The position numbers and the translations under genes are program-made. DNA of 37,298 nucleotides. It comes from Archangium violaceum Cb vi76. Its GTDB lineage: Bacteria; Myxococcota; Myxococcia; Myxococcales; Myxococcaceae. The stretch is from assembly GCF_000733295.1 (NCBI RefSeq), contig NZ_JPMI01000135.1:1-37298 (forward strand), in the 5' to 3' direction. Position 1 is the first letter of the stretch, and each line of letters begins with the position of its first letter. This document shows positions 9,351 through 17,234 of this stretch, piece by piece. Below the pieces are notes generated by a model. It was not told the origin of the DNA, did no database searches, and saw nothing but the letters and a program-made list of their open reading frames with translations.

Positions 9351-11108
9351 TCAGAGCGCGAGGCGCTCGCCCACGGGCGGCGGGGTGAAGGGCCGCAATG
9401 CGCCGTCCTTCCAGCGGATGAACACGAGGGAGGGCGCCTCGAGCGGCGTGTCGAAGGTGAAGCCGAGCCGCGTGGGTCCCTTGCCGTTGTCCTCCAGCAC
9501 CGTCACCGTCATGCCCTGGAGCTTCACCTGGTCTCCCTTGCGCAGCGGGTGGCTCGGGCCGCGGAACACGGACTCGAACTCGCTGGTGAGGAACTCGTTC
9601 CGGGTGAGCGCGAGCTCCAGGGAGTCCTTCCCCGAGCGGGTGAGCTCGTGTGGCTCCGGTGAGATGGACAGCGTCCACCAGGCGCCCGGCTTCGGCATGC
9701 CGCGGGTGGCCATCATCATCGGGAGGTACATGGAGAGCATCGGCACCGGTGCCGGGAAGACGACCAGGCGCTGCTGGGGGAGCCGCGAGTAGTCCAGCTC
9801 GCGCTCCAGGAGGAGGAGGCTCGGCTCCATCTGGGAGGCGCCCTGCTGGAAGGCGGCGGTCATCAGCGGCCAGAGCAGGGGCGCCAGCACCAGGTGCATG
9901 AGCGCGAGCACGGCGGCCACGGCCGCCACGCCCCGGGGACGCCAGCCACGCGCCCGCGAGCGCCACGCCGTCACGAGCACCACCGCCACGGCCACCGAGC
10001 CGCCCAGGCCCGGCAGGAGCAGCAGCCGGTTGGAGGGGAAGGTGGCGGCCACGGGCAGCAGGGACAGCGCCGCGCCGAGGAAGAGCCAGCGGCAGTGCCG
10101 GCGCTCGTCCTCGGAGAGCGAGGGCCACGCGGCGCGCACCAGCAGGGCCATGCCCCCGAGTCCGAGCAGTCCCAGGACCACCAGCGTGGGACGGAGCTGC
10201 TGGCCGATCACCCAGAGATCCGCGGGCACCTGGAGCAGCAGCCCGCCGAGCAGCACCGGTATCCGCGCCAGCGCCCCGACGAGGAACCGTCCGGGCTCGC
10301 CCACCGGGTCCATATAGGAGCCGGAGCCGTAGGCGCCGTAGCCGTGCAGCTTGTACACCACCAGGTAGACGAGCCCGAGCAGCGCCGCCGGGGCGATGGC
10401 CCGCAGCCGCTCCTCCGGGCTTCCCTTGTCCCCGAGCAGCTCGTAGGCCAGCACGTACGCGAAGAGGCCGAGGGCGCTCTCTCCGCCCATGAGGCCCACG
10501 GCGAGCCCGGCCAGCGACAGGGGCAGGCCCCAGGGCCGGCGGGACTCGCGCCACTCCAGGTGCATCCACAGGCCGAAGAGCGCGGGCACGGCGGCCACCA
10601 GCGCGTTGCGGTTGGCGATCCACCCCGCGAGCATGAAGTGCGCGCCGTTGATGGCGAAGAGGAACAGCGCGAGCGCTCCGATGGCACCCGGCAGCAGGCG
10701 CCGCAGCAGCGCGCCGTAGAGCGCCACGATGCCCAGGTACCAGGCCAGCGAGTGGAGGTGGTAGCCCACGGCATTGCGGCCGAAGAGCGTGTGGTCCATC
10801 ACCGCGAGCGCGCTCGACAGGGGCCGCCAGAAGGTCAGCTTCAGCTCGGGCAGCGTCCACCAGGGGTAGGGGCCCACGTCCATCAGCGGCCGGGTGCTGG
10901 CGGGGTCTCCATTCGCGAAGCGGAACAGGTCCCAGGGGCTCGCCGGAGAGGGGAAGCCCTCGAGGATGAGCAGGTGGATGAAGTCGTCGCTGATGAAGCC
11001 GAGCCAGGCGGTGGGCAGGGTGAGCACCAGCGCGGCGAGCAGCGAGATCCAGAGGATGCGCGGGAAGGCGAACCACCGGCCCCGGGAGGGAGTGTCCATG
11101 GTCCCCAT
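9351..11108 (-). CDS. Large multi-pass membrane protein, possibly GT-C glycosyltransferase-like
   Basis: A 585-residue protein with about ten or eleven predicted membrane helices, the first at ~20-40 (ILWISLLAALVLTLPTAWL). Immediately after it comes ISDDFIHL, an acidic pair in the first outside loop. Acidic residues in that place are typical of GT-C lipid-phosphosugar glycosyltransferases such as PMT/ArnT relatives, and the following long loop with WRPLSSALAVMDH and NAVGYHLHSL fits that type. The C-terminal ~150 residues are soluble. No full family signature can be confirmed by eye, so the enzymatic call is tentative. The start at 11108 has GGAG eight bases upstream; an ATG at 11099 is an alternative. 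The gene is monocistronic and divergent from the beta-helix lipoprotein gene. Confidence 0.72.
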   Translation of the reverse strand: MGTMDTPSRGRWFAFPRILWISLLAALVLTLPTAWLGFISDDFIHLLILEGFPSPASPWDLFRFANGDPASTRPLMDVGPYPWWTLPELKLTFWRPLSSALAVMDHTLFGRNAVGYHLHSLAWYLGIVALYGALLRRLLPGAIGALALFLFAINGAHFMLAGWIANRNALVAAVPALFGLWMHLEWRESRRPWGLPLSLAGLAVGLMGGESALGLFAYVLAYELLGDKGSPEERLRAIAPAALLGLVYLVVYKLHGYGAYGSGSYMDPVGEPGRFLVGALARIPVLLGGLLLQVPADLWVIGQQLRPTLVVLGLLGLGGMALLVRAAWPSLSEDERRHCRWLFLGAALSLLPVAATFPSNRLLLLPGLGGSVAVAVVLVTAWRSRARGWRPRGVAAVAAVLALMHLVLAPLLWPLMTAAFQQGASQMEPSLLLLERELDYSRLPQQRLVVFPAPVPMLSMYLPMMMATRGMPKPGAWWTLSISPEPHELTRSGKDSLELALTRNEFLTSEFESVFRGPSHPLRKGDQVKLQGMTVTVLEDNGKGPTRLGFTFDTPLEAPSLVFIRWKDGALRPFTPPPVGERLAL

Positions 11109-11318
11109 CTAGCCCACTCCGTCAGCTTCGTGGCGCTCGCCACGTTGCTCACCTTCTATGGCGACATCCACAGCACGGAGGACTGCGTGTCCGTGCTGGC
11201 CGCGAGACGGCTCCTGGACAGGGGAATCGACCCCATCGGGCGTTCAGAGCTGGTCACTCGTCCCCGCTGAAACGGCGGGCGAATTCGAGCGGCGAGGGCT
11301 TGGCGCTATGGTGAGGCT

Positions 11319-11336
11319 CATTCCGTCTCTGGAATG
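11319..11336 (+). promoter_or_regulatory. Small hairpin overlapping the ribosome binding site
   Basis: CATTCC (11319-11324) and GGAATG (11331-11336) form a 6-bp stem whose right arm runs into the GGGAG that precedes the ATG at 11351. It could affect translation, or be chance. The rest of 11109-11350 shows nothing recognisable. Confidence 0.25.
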
Positions 11337-11350
11337 GGAGTCCTGTGCGC

Positions 11351-13072
11351 ATGAGCCGAGTGGATGTGAGACACCTGTCACTGCTCGTCGTGGGACTGGC
11401 GCTGGGCGGCACGGGCTGCGACGAGCATGGCGCTCCGCTCGTCACCTATGACCCGCCCGCCCCGCCCGCGGTGCCTCCCTCCATCGAGGGGACCTCCGCG
11501 GCTCCCGCCTCCGTGGGTCCCGGAGAGGTGTTGAGCCTGGGCGTCACCGCCACGGTGTCTCGCGGGACACTGTCCTACGCGTGGACCACGACCGCGGGCA
11601 CCGTGGGCACCCGGGTGGGTGGCTCCGGTGGCGGCGAGGCCCTCTGGACGTCCCCGTCCTGTCTGCCCGCGGAGGTGACGCCGTCGGTGACGGTGACGGT
11701 CACCAGCGAGGCCGGGCTGAGTGCCTCCCACACCTTCCCCATCTCCTGGACGGGTCCCGCCTGCACGCGGGCTCCGTGTTCCTTCTCGCTCGAGGAGGGG
11801 CGGCTCGCGCTGGCGGCCGACTGCACCACGGACTCCACGCTGTTCGTTCCGGACGGCTACGGCTTCGATGGCGCGGACCACACCGTCACGGCCGTGGATC
11901 CTCCGGGAGGCGCCTTCACGGGGGCCGTCATCCGCAACCGGGGAGGCACGGCGCGCGTGCACGACGTGACCGTCACCGCGAGCGGGTTGAAGGACGATTG
12001 CCAGACGGGGGCCGCGGGGCTCCGGGGCATCCTGCTGGAGGGGGCCTCGGGCGAAGTGGTGGACAGCGTGGTGAGCGGCCTCAACAAGGGGGCCACGAGC
12101 GGCTGTCAGGAGGGCTTCGGCATCGAGGTGCGCAACGACGACGCGAGCCGCGGACCCTTCCGGGTGGACGTGCTGCGCAACCGCGTCTCGGCCTTCCAGA
12201 AGGTGGGCATCCTGGCCACGGGCGCCGTGGAGGTGACCCTCGCGGACAACACCGTGGAGGGTGGGGGGCCCGTGGACCACCTCGCGCGCAATGGCATCCA
12301 GGTGGCCAACGGGGCCAGGGCGCGGGTGACGGGCAACAGGGTCTCCGGCAATGCCTATACCCGTGCCGATGCCAACAGCACGGGCATCCTGGTCCGGCGG
12401 GACACGGGCGCGCCCCTGGTGACGGGGCTCGTCGTCGAGGGCAACACCCTCACCGACAACGACATCGGCATCTACCTCTTCCAGGACGCGGGCGACCCAC
12501 CGGATGCGTCGGCGCGCGCGCGGATAGCCAACAACGTGCTCCAGCACGGGGCGGTGTCCAATCCGTATCAAGCCGCCATCGTGGACTACTACGCGACGGG
12601 GAGCCTCATCACCTCGAATGACATCTCCGGGGCGGGGTACGATCCGGCCACGGTGCCCGATGGCACCTTCGACGTCGCCGTGTACACCTTCCATCCGGCG
12701 TCCAAGCTCGCGTTCCTCACGTCCGCGTATGACGTCGCGGCCGGCGCCTGCTCGGGCAGGGTCACCGTGCAGAGCCAGGACAAGGACGGCAACCTCGTCC
12801 CCTCGGAGGGGACATTCTCCCTGACGGCCTTGGGGCCCGCGGCGTCCGGCGTCACCTTCCACGCGGAGCCGGACTGCTCCGGCGGCCCCATCACCGAGGT
12901 GGACCTCTCGAAGGGGCACGCGGAGGCGGCCTTCTATTTCAAGTCCTCGCAGTCCGGCGCGGTGACGGTGGAGGTCTCCGGCGCGGACCTGACCACGGCC
13001 TCCCAGGTGCAGGCCATCCACTTACAATTGCAACCCGCGTTCACCCACGCCCTGAGTGGCCCTGGCGAATGA
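11351..13072 (+). CDS. Lipoprotein with right-handed parallel beta-helix
   Basis: A 573-residue exported lipoprotein. The signal LSLLVVGLALGGTGC gives lipidated Cys23, followed by a Pro-rich spacer. Residues ~40-130 resemble an Ig-like/PKD-type beta domain (VTATVSRGTLSYAWTTTAGT). Residues ~160-440 contain repeated short strands with Asn/Gly turns such as GIEVRNDD, VLRNRVSAF, NGIQVANGARARVTGNRVSG and GLVVEGNTLTDNDIGIYLF. This is the pattern of pectate-lyase-like (NosD/PbH1) right-handed beta-helices. A final Ig-like domain ends the protein. Proteins of this build bind or cleave polysaccharides, but no catalytic residues can be named here. ATG 11351 is preferred over GTG 11345 because of spacing from GGGAG. 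Confidence 0.85.
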   Translation: MSRVDVRHLSLLVVGLALGGTGCDEHGAPLVTYDPPAPPAVPPSIEGTSAAPASVGPGEVLSLGVTATVSRGTLSYAWTTTAGTVGTRVGGSGGGEALWTSPSCLPAEVTPSVTVTVTSEAGLSASHTFPISWTGPACTRAPCSFSLEEGRLALAADCTTDSTLFVPDGYGFDGADHTVTAVDPPGGAFTGAVIRNRGGTARVHDVTVTASGLKDDCQTGAAGLRGILLEGASGEVVDSVVSGLNKGATSGCQEGFGIEVRNDDASRGPFRVDVLRNRVSAFQKVGILATGAVEVTLADNTVEGGGPVDHLARNGIQVANGARARVTGNRVSGNAYTRADANSTGILVRRDTGAPLVTGLVVEGNTLTDNDIGIYLFQDAGDPPDASARARIANNVLQHGAVSNPYQAAIVDYYATGSLITSNDISGAGYDPATVPDGTFDVAVYTFHPASKLAFLTSAYDVAAGACSGRVTVQSQDKDGNLVPSEGTFSLTALGPAASGVTFHAEPDCSGGPITEVDLSKGHAEAAFYFKSSQSGAVTVEVSGADLTTASQVQAIHLQLQPAFTHALSGPGE

Positions 13073-13186
13073 TCCTCCCCGTGGCCACCCTCCAGAGGCC
13101 CTTCGCGCCGGGTGGCTGAAAGCGCGGGCGTGGCAATCCGCCAGGGGCCTCTTGCACGGTGCCATGTTGCGCCGCGGTGCGTCGGG

Positions 13187-13204
13187 CCCCTCCCGAGGGA
13201 GGGG
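13187..13204. terminator. CCCCTCCC/GGGAGGGG hairpin
   Basis: A perfect inverted repeat with a 2-base centre (effectively a 7-bp stem and 4-base loop) lies 115 bases past the beta-helix lipoprotein stop and 45 bases before the next start. It may end the upstream transcript or lie in the leader of the next one. Confidence 0.35.
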
Positions 13205-13248
13205 ATACAGGCATGTGACTTGCTGGTGGGAGAGGGAGAGGAGCCGCC

Positions 13249-13677
13249 ATGCGTCACCCCTTGCCATGCTGCGTCATCCTCGCACCGGACGCGGACGAGT
13301 CGCTGCGCTCGCTGTTGAGCGACGTGCTGGGCGACATGGGCATTTCCCTGCGTCCCGGAGGCGGAGGGGCGCGGCCGGACGTGGTGCTCGCGCTGGTGCA
13401 GCGAGAGGACAGCATGTCGCGGGTGCTCGGGGCGGCCGGGAATGAGGCGGGCGCGGCGCCTGTCTTCGCGCTGCTGCCCTTCGAGGACGAGCGGTTGCGG
13501 CAACTGGCGGTGAGCCTGGGCGCGCGGGGTTGCTACGCGCTGGGGACGCCCCTGGAGTTCCTCAAGGAACTGTTGCGGGACGTGGTGGGGGGGCTGCCAC
13601 GTCCGCGCGGTCCGGAGCGCCTGGCGGCCGCTTCGGGGATGAGTGGTGAACGCGGGAGGCAGGATGATGGAGCGTGA
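13249..13677 (+). CDS. Degenerate receiver-like protein
   Basis: A 142-residue cytoplasmic protein whose pattern follows a response-regulator receiver. It has strand-helix CVILAPDADESLRSLLSDVL, a strand PDVVLALVQ, a strand PVFALLPF and a final helix LEFLKELLRDVV. The phospho-acceptor position reads LAL rather than LLD, and the usual Lys-Pro is replaced by GTPLEF. If it is a receiver it should not be phosphorylated in the normal way. The start has GGAG close upstream in a run of GGGAGAGG. It overlaps the next gene by eleven bases, so the two are probably cotranscribed. The receiver reading is inferred from secondary-structure pattern only. Confidence 0.6.
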   Translation: MRHPLPCCVILAPDADESLRSLLSDVLGDMGISLRPGGGGARPDVVLALVQREDSMSRVLGAAGNEAGAAPVFALLPFEDERLRQLAVSLGARGCYALGTPLEFLKELLRDVVGGLPRPRGPERLAAASGMSGERGRQDDGA

Positions 13678-14194
13678 GTCCTGGCTGGGGTCGCGGCGCA
13701 ACCCGAAGTCGGTGCTGAGGTTGGTTCCCTCCCTTCCACCGGAGCCACTCACTCCCTCGGGGGAGCGGGTGCTGGTGGCGGCGGAGGGCATCCGGCTCAC
13801 CAGCGAGCGCCTGGAGGTCACGGGCGGCTCGTGGCGGCTGGAGGAACTGAGGGGCTTCCGCACGCGGCACGAGGCTCCGGGCCTCAAGCTCCCGCTGCTG
13901 GTGGGCGCGGCGGCGGCGCTGGTGGTGCCCTCGCTGATGTTGCAGCCGAGCTCGTTCCGGGTGACGGCCGCGCTGGTGGTGGCCACGGTGCTCGTCTTCG
14001 CCTCCATCGTCCGGCTGGTGGTGGCGGCGGACACCTACTGGCTGACGGTGCGCACCGCGGACGGCGAGCGCCAGGTGCTGCGCTGCCAGGATCATCAGCT
14101 CTTCGCCCGGCTGGTGGAGGCCCTCGGCGAGGTGCTCGAGCAGCCCGAGCTCCGGCCTCCGCCCTCCGTGCGCCGGCTCGCGCTGGTGCGCTGA
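13667..14194 (+). CDS. Small membrane protein resembling DUF6232
   Basis: A 175-residue protein. An N-terminal ~75-residue soluble part has the pattern LTSERLEVTGGSWRLEELRGF. Two adjacent membrane helices follow (KLPLLVGAAAALVVPSLML and VTAALVVATVLVFASIVRLVV), then a C-terminal domain with YWLTVRTADGERQVLRCQD followed by a helix ARLVEALGEVL. This order resembles the DUF6232 family of uncharacterised bacterial membrane proteins, a match made from memory. Two ATGs, 13664 and 13667, follow GGGAGG; the second has the better spacing. It overlaps the degenerate receiver-like gene, which suggests a joint function. Confidence 0.6.
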   Translation: MERESWLGSRRNPKSVLRLVPSLPPEPLTPSGERVLVAAEGIRLTSERLEVTGGSWRLEELRGFRTRHEAPGLKLPLLVGAAAALVVPSLMLQPSSFRVTAALVVATVLVFASIVRLVVAADTYWLTVRTADGERQVLRCQDHQLFARLVEALGEVLEQPELRPPPSVRRLALVR

Positions 14195-14199
14195 GAACG

Positions 14200-14232
14200 C
14201 CCTCTCCCCCTGGGAGAGGGCGGGGGTGAGGG
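14200..14232. repeat. Palindromic intergenic element, copy 2 with GGGGTGAGGG tail
   Basis: Stem CCCTCTCCC / GGGAGAGGG (14200-14208 and 14212-14220, loop CCT) is followed by CGGGGGTGAGGG. It lies between the membrane-protein stop and the MtfA-like start. Confidence 0.75.
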
Positions 14233-14249
14233 TCTACCATCTCCGCCCC

Positions 14250-14981
14250 ATGCCCGGCCTCTTGCGTACCCTGCGGCGCCGCCACCTGCTGCGCCGCCCG
14301 TTCCCCGCCGAGTGGTTCAGCCACCTGGAGCGGCGCGTCCCCTTCTTCCACGAGCTGCCCGGCGAGCTGCGCCCGCGCTTCCTGGAGCTGCTCAAGCTCT
14401 TCGCCTGGGAGAAGGAGTTCATCGGGGCCGGCGGCTTCACCCTCACCGACGAGGTGCGCGTGGTGGTGTCGGCCACGGCGGTGCGCCTGGTGGTGCACCT
14501 GGACTTCTCCTATTACGACCGGTTGCGCGAGGTCATCGTCTACCCGGACGCCTTCCGGATTCCGGACCGCACGGGCGTGGTGCTCGGCGAGGCGAAGAAC
14601 TGGGGCACCGTCATCCTCTCGTGGCAGTCGGTGCTGGCGGGGCTGGCGGACCCGAGGGATGGGCACTCCACGGCCACGCACGAGTTCGCCCACGTGCTGG
14701 ACCGGGAGGACGGTGCCTTCGATGGCACGCCGCAACTGCGCCAGTACTCGCACTACCGGGCCTGGGCCTCGGTGATGGGCGAGCACTTCCACAAGTTGCG
14801 CCAGGGCCGGCCCGCCGAGAGTCAGGTGCTCGACGAGTACGGAGGCCTGAACGAGGCCGAGTTCTTCGCCGTGGCCACCGAGTCCTTCTTCGAGAAGCCC
14901 CGGCAGATGCGCGAGAAGACGCCGGAGCTTTACGCGGAGTTGAAGCGCTTCTACGGGTGGGATCCCGCACCGGGAACGTAG
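14250..14981 (+). CDS. Zinc-dependent peptidase, MtfA-like (M90 family)
   Basis: A 243-residue protein with the zinc-binding HEFAH (144-148, context STATHEFAHVLDRED). A conserved downstream segment, NEAEFFAVATESFFEKP, supplies the third ligand Glu. Order and size match MtfA, known in Escherichia coli as a cytoplasmic peptidase that binds the glucose-PTS repressor Mlc. No signal peptide or membrane helix is present. ATG 14250 is preferred over an upstream in-frame GTG at 14226, which would lie inside the palindromic repeat. The gene stands alone, 225 bases before a PTS IIA gene. The Mlc link should not be assumed here, since no Mlc gene is in view. Confidence 0.88.
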   Translation: MPGLLRTLRRRHLLRRPFPAEWFSHLERRVPFFHELPGELRPRFLELLKLFAWEKEFIGAGGFTLTDEVRVVVSATAVRLVVHLDFSYYDRLREVIVYPDAFRIPDRTGVVLGEAKNWGTVILSWQSVLAGLADPRDGHSTATHEFAHVLDREDGAFDGTPQLRQYSHYRAWASVMGEHFHKLRQGRPAESQVLDEYGGLNEAEFFAVATESFFEKPRQMREKTPELYAELKRFYGWDPAPGT

Positions 14982-15110
14982 GAGCTCCAACGGGCGGACG
15001 GGCCGCTCGGGCCGCTGCTCGCCGCGGGACCATGCGGGTATGGCAGCGGACAGCGGAAGCGCGTCGGGACGTCCACGGGGAACGGTGGGGGTTGCCGATG
15101 CGTCTCTCCA

Positions 15111-15128
15111 TTCCGAGCATGTTCGGAA
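15111..15128. promoter_or_regulatory. Inverted repeat TTCCGA-N6-TCGGAA
   Basis: A perfect 6-bp inverted repeat with a 6-base spacer lies about 80 bases upstream of the PtsN-type gene. It could be an operator. Otherwise nothing was seen in 14982-15205. Confidence 0.3.
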
Positions 15129-15205
15129 GAGCGTCCGGTGGCCGTACCGCGGCATGAGCCCGAGTCGGGCGAGCCGCACCGGGGCGTGCTCCAGGGAGGT
15201 GTGGG

Positions 15206-15712
15206 ATGCGCTTCACCGATTATCTGTCGGAGGACTGCATCTGTCCGGACCTGACGGCCCGGGACAGGGGGGGCGTGTTGCACGAGCTGGCCGGCCTGCT
15301 GGCGGCGAGGACACAAGCACCCCAGCAGCAACTGGAGGAGCAGCTGGTGGCGCGGGAGCGCATCTCCAGCACGGCCATTGGCGAGGGGGTGGCCATTCCC
15401 CACTGCCGCTCCGAGAAGCTGCGGAAGATGACGGCGTGTGTGGCCGTGGACCGCGAGGGAGTGGACTTCGGGGCCCGGGACGGGAGGTTGGTGCGGCTCT
15501 TCGTGACGCTCGCCTCGCCGACGCACGCGCCGGGGACGCACCTGAGCGTGCTGGCGCGCATCGCGGCGCTGATGCGGGACGCCCGGTTGCGGCAGGCCCT
15601 GGTGGAGGCGCGCACGGCCCCCGCCATCCGCGAGCTCCTGGTGCGGGCCGAGGACGCCTACCTGGCCAGCCAGGCCCGCCCCGACGCCAGCACGCACGCA
15701 CTCGCTCACTAG
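15206..15712 (+). CDS. ptsN: PTS IIA component, PtsN (EIIA-Ntr)-type
   Basis: A 168-residue protein of the fructose/nitrogen PTS IIA family. The phosphorylated histidine is His66 in GVAIPHCRSEKL, preceded by the typical LVARERISSTAIGEG. Nitrogen-PTS IIA proteins have a regulatory role and do not move sugar; in E. coli PtsN controls potassium transport (Trk and the Kdp sensor KdpD) according to its phosphorylation state. That makes its place just upstream of a kdp operon notable, but a functional link here is inference. GGGAGGTG precedes the ATG. No EIIB/EIIC, rpoN or hpf gene is in view. The C-terminal ~20 residues are an extra low-complexity tail. Confidence 0.85.
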   Translation: MRFTDYLSEDCICPDLTARDRGGVLHELAGLLAARTQAPQQQLEEQLVARERISSTAIGEGVAIPHCRSEKLRKMTACVAVDREGVDFGARDGRLVRLFVTLASPTHAPGTHLSVLARIAALMRDARLRQALVEARTAPAIRELLVRAEDAYLASQARPDASTHALAH

Positions 15713-15801
15713 CCGCGGAGCCCGTGCCGCAGGCGTCTCCACCGGCCCCGCGGGTTGCCGGAGGCGAGGTGGACGGGAACGGGGGCCCGCCGCGCTCCGA
15801 G

Positions 15802-15934
15802 GGGGTGGGGACCATTCTCCCCGGGGTGGGCACGGATGTTCCTTTCAGGGCGCACGGCCCGAAGCGGGCAGGCCGTGCAAGTTGCAACCACGGGGTGGGG
15901 ACGTTGTTCGTAACCCCTCGGAAGCCCTGGGGTT
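15802..15934 (+). promoter_or_regulatory. Candidate regulatory region upstream of the kdp operon
   Basis: The 270-base gap 15713-15982 holds three copies of GGGGTGGG(G/C)AC (15802, 15823, 15892; the first two 21 bases apart). It also has a perfect palindrome TGCAA-G-TTGCA (15876-15886) and an inverted repeat AACCCC-N11-GGGGTT (15912-15934). Their position upstream of a possible -24/-12 promoter suits activator binding sites, but the region is G-rich and chance repeats are likely. Confidence 0.35.
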
Positions 15935-15949
15935 CATAGGTGGGGAGGG

Positions 15950-15965
15950 TGGTACGGCGGGTGCT
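15950..15965 (+). promoter_or_regulatory. Candidate sigma-54 promoter of the kdp operon
   Basis: TGGTACGGCGGGTGCT has GG and GC exactly ten bases apart and differs from TGGCACG-N4-TTGCT at two positions. The predicted RNA start near 15976 is only ~7 bases before the ATG at 15983. This would leave almost no leader and is a point against it. Confidence 0.35.
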
Positions 15966-15982
15966 TTGTAGGGGGCACGTCC

Positions 15983-17131
15983 ATGAACCCTGCCCCGCTG
16001 ACTTCCCTGCTGACTTCCCTGCTGCTCGGCCAGACGACCCCTGCCGGGCCGCCTGCTCCTCCCCCGGCGCCTCCGGCCGAGGAGGAAGCGGCGCCCTCCG
16101 CGCTGGAGGCGCTCGTCTCCCGGCTGAAGGTGGAGGGCGGGGTCGACGTCTACTACGGCTACAACTTCAACCGTCCGGCCGATGGCGCCAGCTTCATCCC
16201 CGGCACCGGCACCACCGCCAAACGCGACAACGAAATCTCCCTCAACCTCGCCAGCCTGGGGGTGAGCCTGGAGCCGGCGCCGGTGGGCTTCCGGGTGCTG
16301 GTGGGCCTCGGCACCTCCATGGAGGTGGTGCACGCCGCGGAGCCGGAGGGGACGGCCATCGGGCCCGACGTGTGGCGCCTGCTCCAGCAGGCCACGCTGT
16401 CCTATGCGCATGGCCCCCTGCTGCTGGAGGCCGGCGTGTACCCGAGCCACATCGGCCTGGAGTCCTTCCAGACGCAGCTCAACTGGACGTACACGCGCTC
16501 GTGGATGGGCGAGCTGTCGCCCTACTACCAGACGGGCCTCAAGGGCACCTGGACGTTCTCCGAGGCGTGGAGCGCGCAGCTGCACCTGCTCAACGGCTGG
16601 CAGACGATTGGCGAGAACAACCGGGGCAAGGCGCTGGGCACCCAGGTGGCCTACGCGGGCGAGCGGCTCTCGGCCGCCTTCAACACCTTCATCGGCGAGG
16701 AGGGCTCGGGAGACGCCGCGGGCCTGCGCCTCTTCGCGGACGTGGTGGCCACGTACGAGGTGACGGACACCTTCAGCCTCGCCGCAACCGCCGACGTGGG
16801 CACCCAGCGGCGCCCCGGGCTGGACGCGGCCCTCTGGTACGGCGCCGGCCTCAACGCCCGCGTGCAGGTGGCCCGGCCCGTGGCGGTGGCCGCGCGCGCG
16901 GAATTCTACAACGACCGGGACGGCCTCATCAGCGGCACGGCCCAGCGGCTCGTGGAGGGCACGCTCACCCTGGAGGTGAAGCCCGCCGAGCACCTCGTCC
17001 TCAAGCTGGAGGCGCGGCACGACCGCTCCACCGCGGACGTCTTCGGCGGCGCCGAGACGAACGCCGAGGGCACGCCCGTCCCTCGTTCCACCCAGACCCT
17101 CGTGGTGGCCGGTGCCACCGCCTGGTTCTAG
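15983..17131 (+). CDS. Outer-membrane beta-barrel (porin-like) protein at head of kdp operon
   Basis: A 382-residue protein. A hydrophobic leader (PLTSLLTSLLLGQ) lacking the usual basic residue is followed by a Pro-rich spacer (PPAPPPAPPAEEE). About 320 residues of alternating amphipathic strands then follow, with typical barrel motifs (VDVYYGYNFNRP, VYPSHIGLESFQTQLNW, SWMGELSPYYQTGLKG, LHLLNGWQTIGENN), ending in GATAWF. The terminal Phe is the usual signal for barrel insertion. This fits the BBP2/porin group of outer-membrane proteins. It is followed after nine bases by the 26-residue peptide gene and then kdpFABC on the same strand. A role in letting potassium through the outer membrane is inferred from this context. 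AGGGGG lies upstream of the ATG. Confidence 0.8.
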   Translation: MNPAPLTSLLTSLLLGQTTPAGPPAPPPAPPAEEEAAPSALEALVSRLKVEGGVDVYYGYNFNRPADGASFIPGTGTTAKRDNEISLNLASLGVSLEPAPVGFRVLVGLGTSMEVVHAAEPEGTAIGPDVWRLLQQATLSYAHGPLLLEAGVYPSHIGLESFQTQLNWTYTRSWMGELSPYYQTGLKGTWTFSEAWSAQLHLLNGWQTIGENNRGKALGTQVAYAGERLSAAFNTFIGEEGSGDAAGLRLFADVVATYEVTDTFSLAATADVGTQRRPGLDAALWYGAGLNARVQVARPVAVAARAEFYNDRDGLISGTAQRLVEGTLTLEVKPAEHLVLKLEARHDRSTADVFGGAETNAEGTPVPRSTQTLVVAGATAWF

Positions 17132-17140
17132 GAGTCCCCC

Positions 17141-17221
17141 ATGGACCTCGTCCTCGTTCTGGTGACCGCTGGTTTCTTCGCGCTCGCGTGGGCCTACACC
17201 CACGGCTGCGAGCGCCTCTGA
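17141..17221 (+). CDS. 26-residue single-helix membrane peptide in kdp operon
   Basis: ATG 17141 to TGA 17221 encodes a 26-residue peptide beginning MDLVLVLVTAGFFALAWAYT and ending HGCERL. It has one membrane helix and a short polar tail with a Cys. It starts nine bases after the porin stop and ends 13 bases before kdpF. A similar small frame ending in C-x-RL is, from memory, seen just ahead of kdpF in other proteobacteria, which supports it being real. Its function is unknown; like KdpF it could be a small lipid-like stabiliser of the pump. Confidence 0.6.
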   Translation: MDLVLVLVTAGFFALAWAYTHGCERL

Positions 17222-17234
17222 GAGGCAACACCCC

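Noticed and set aside
11158-11270. A short plus-strand stretch reading like VLAARRLLDRGIDPIG
   Set aside because: Too short and without a start site or a known match; could be a relic but there is nothing to support it.
13120-13160. A possible -24/-12 promoter before the receiver-like gene
   Set aside because: TGGCA and TTGCA are present but GG and GC are not ten bases apart.
15871-15887. A second possible -24/-12 site (GGCCGTGCAAGTTGCA) upstream of the kdp operon
   Set aside because: Spacing between GG and GC is eleven, one too many; the palindrome TGCAAGTTGCA explains the pattern better.
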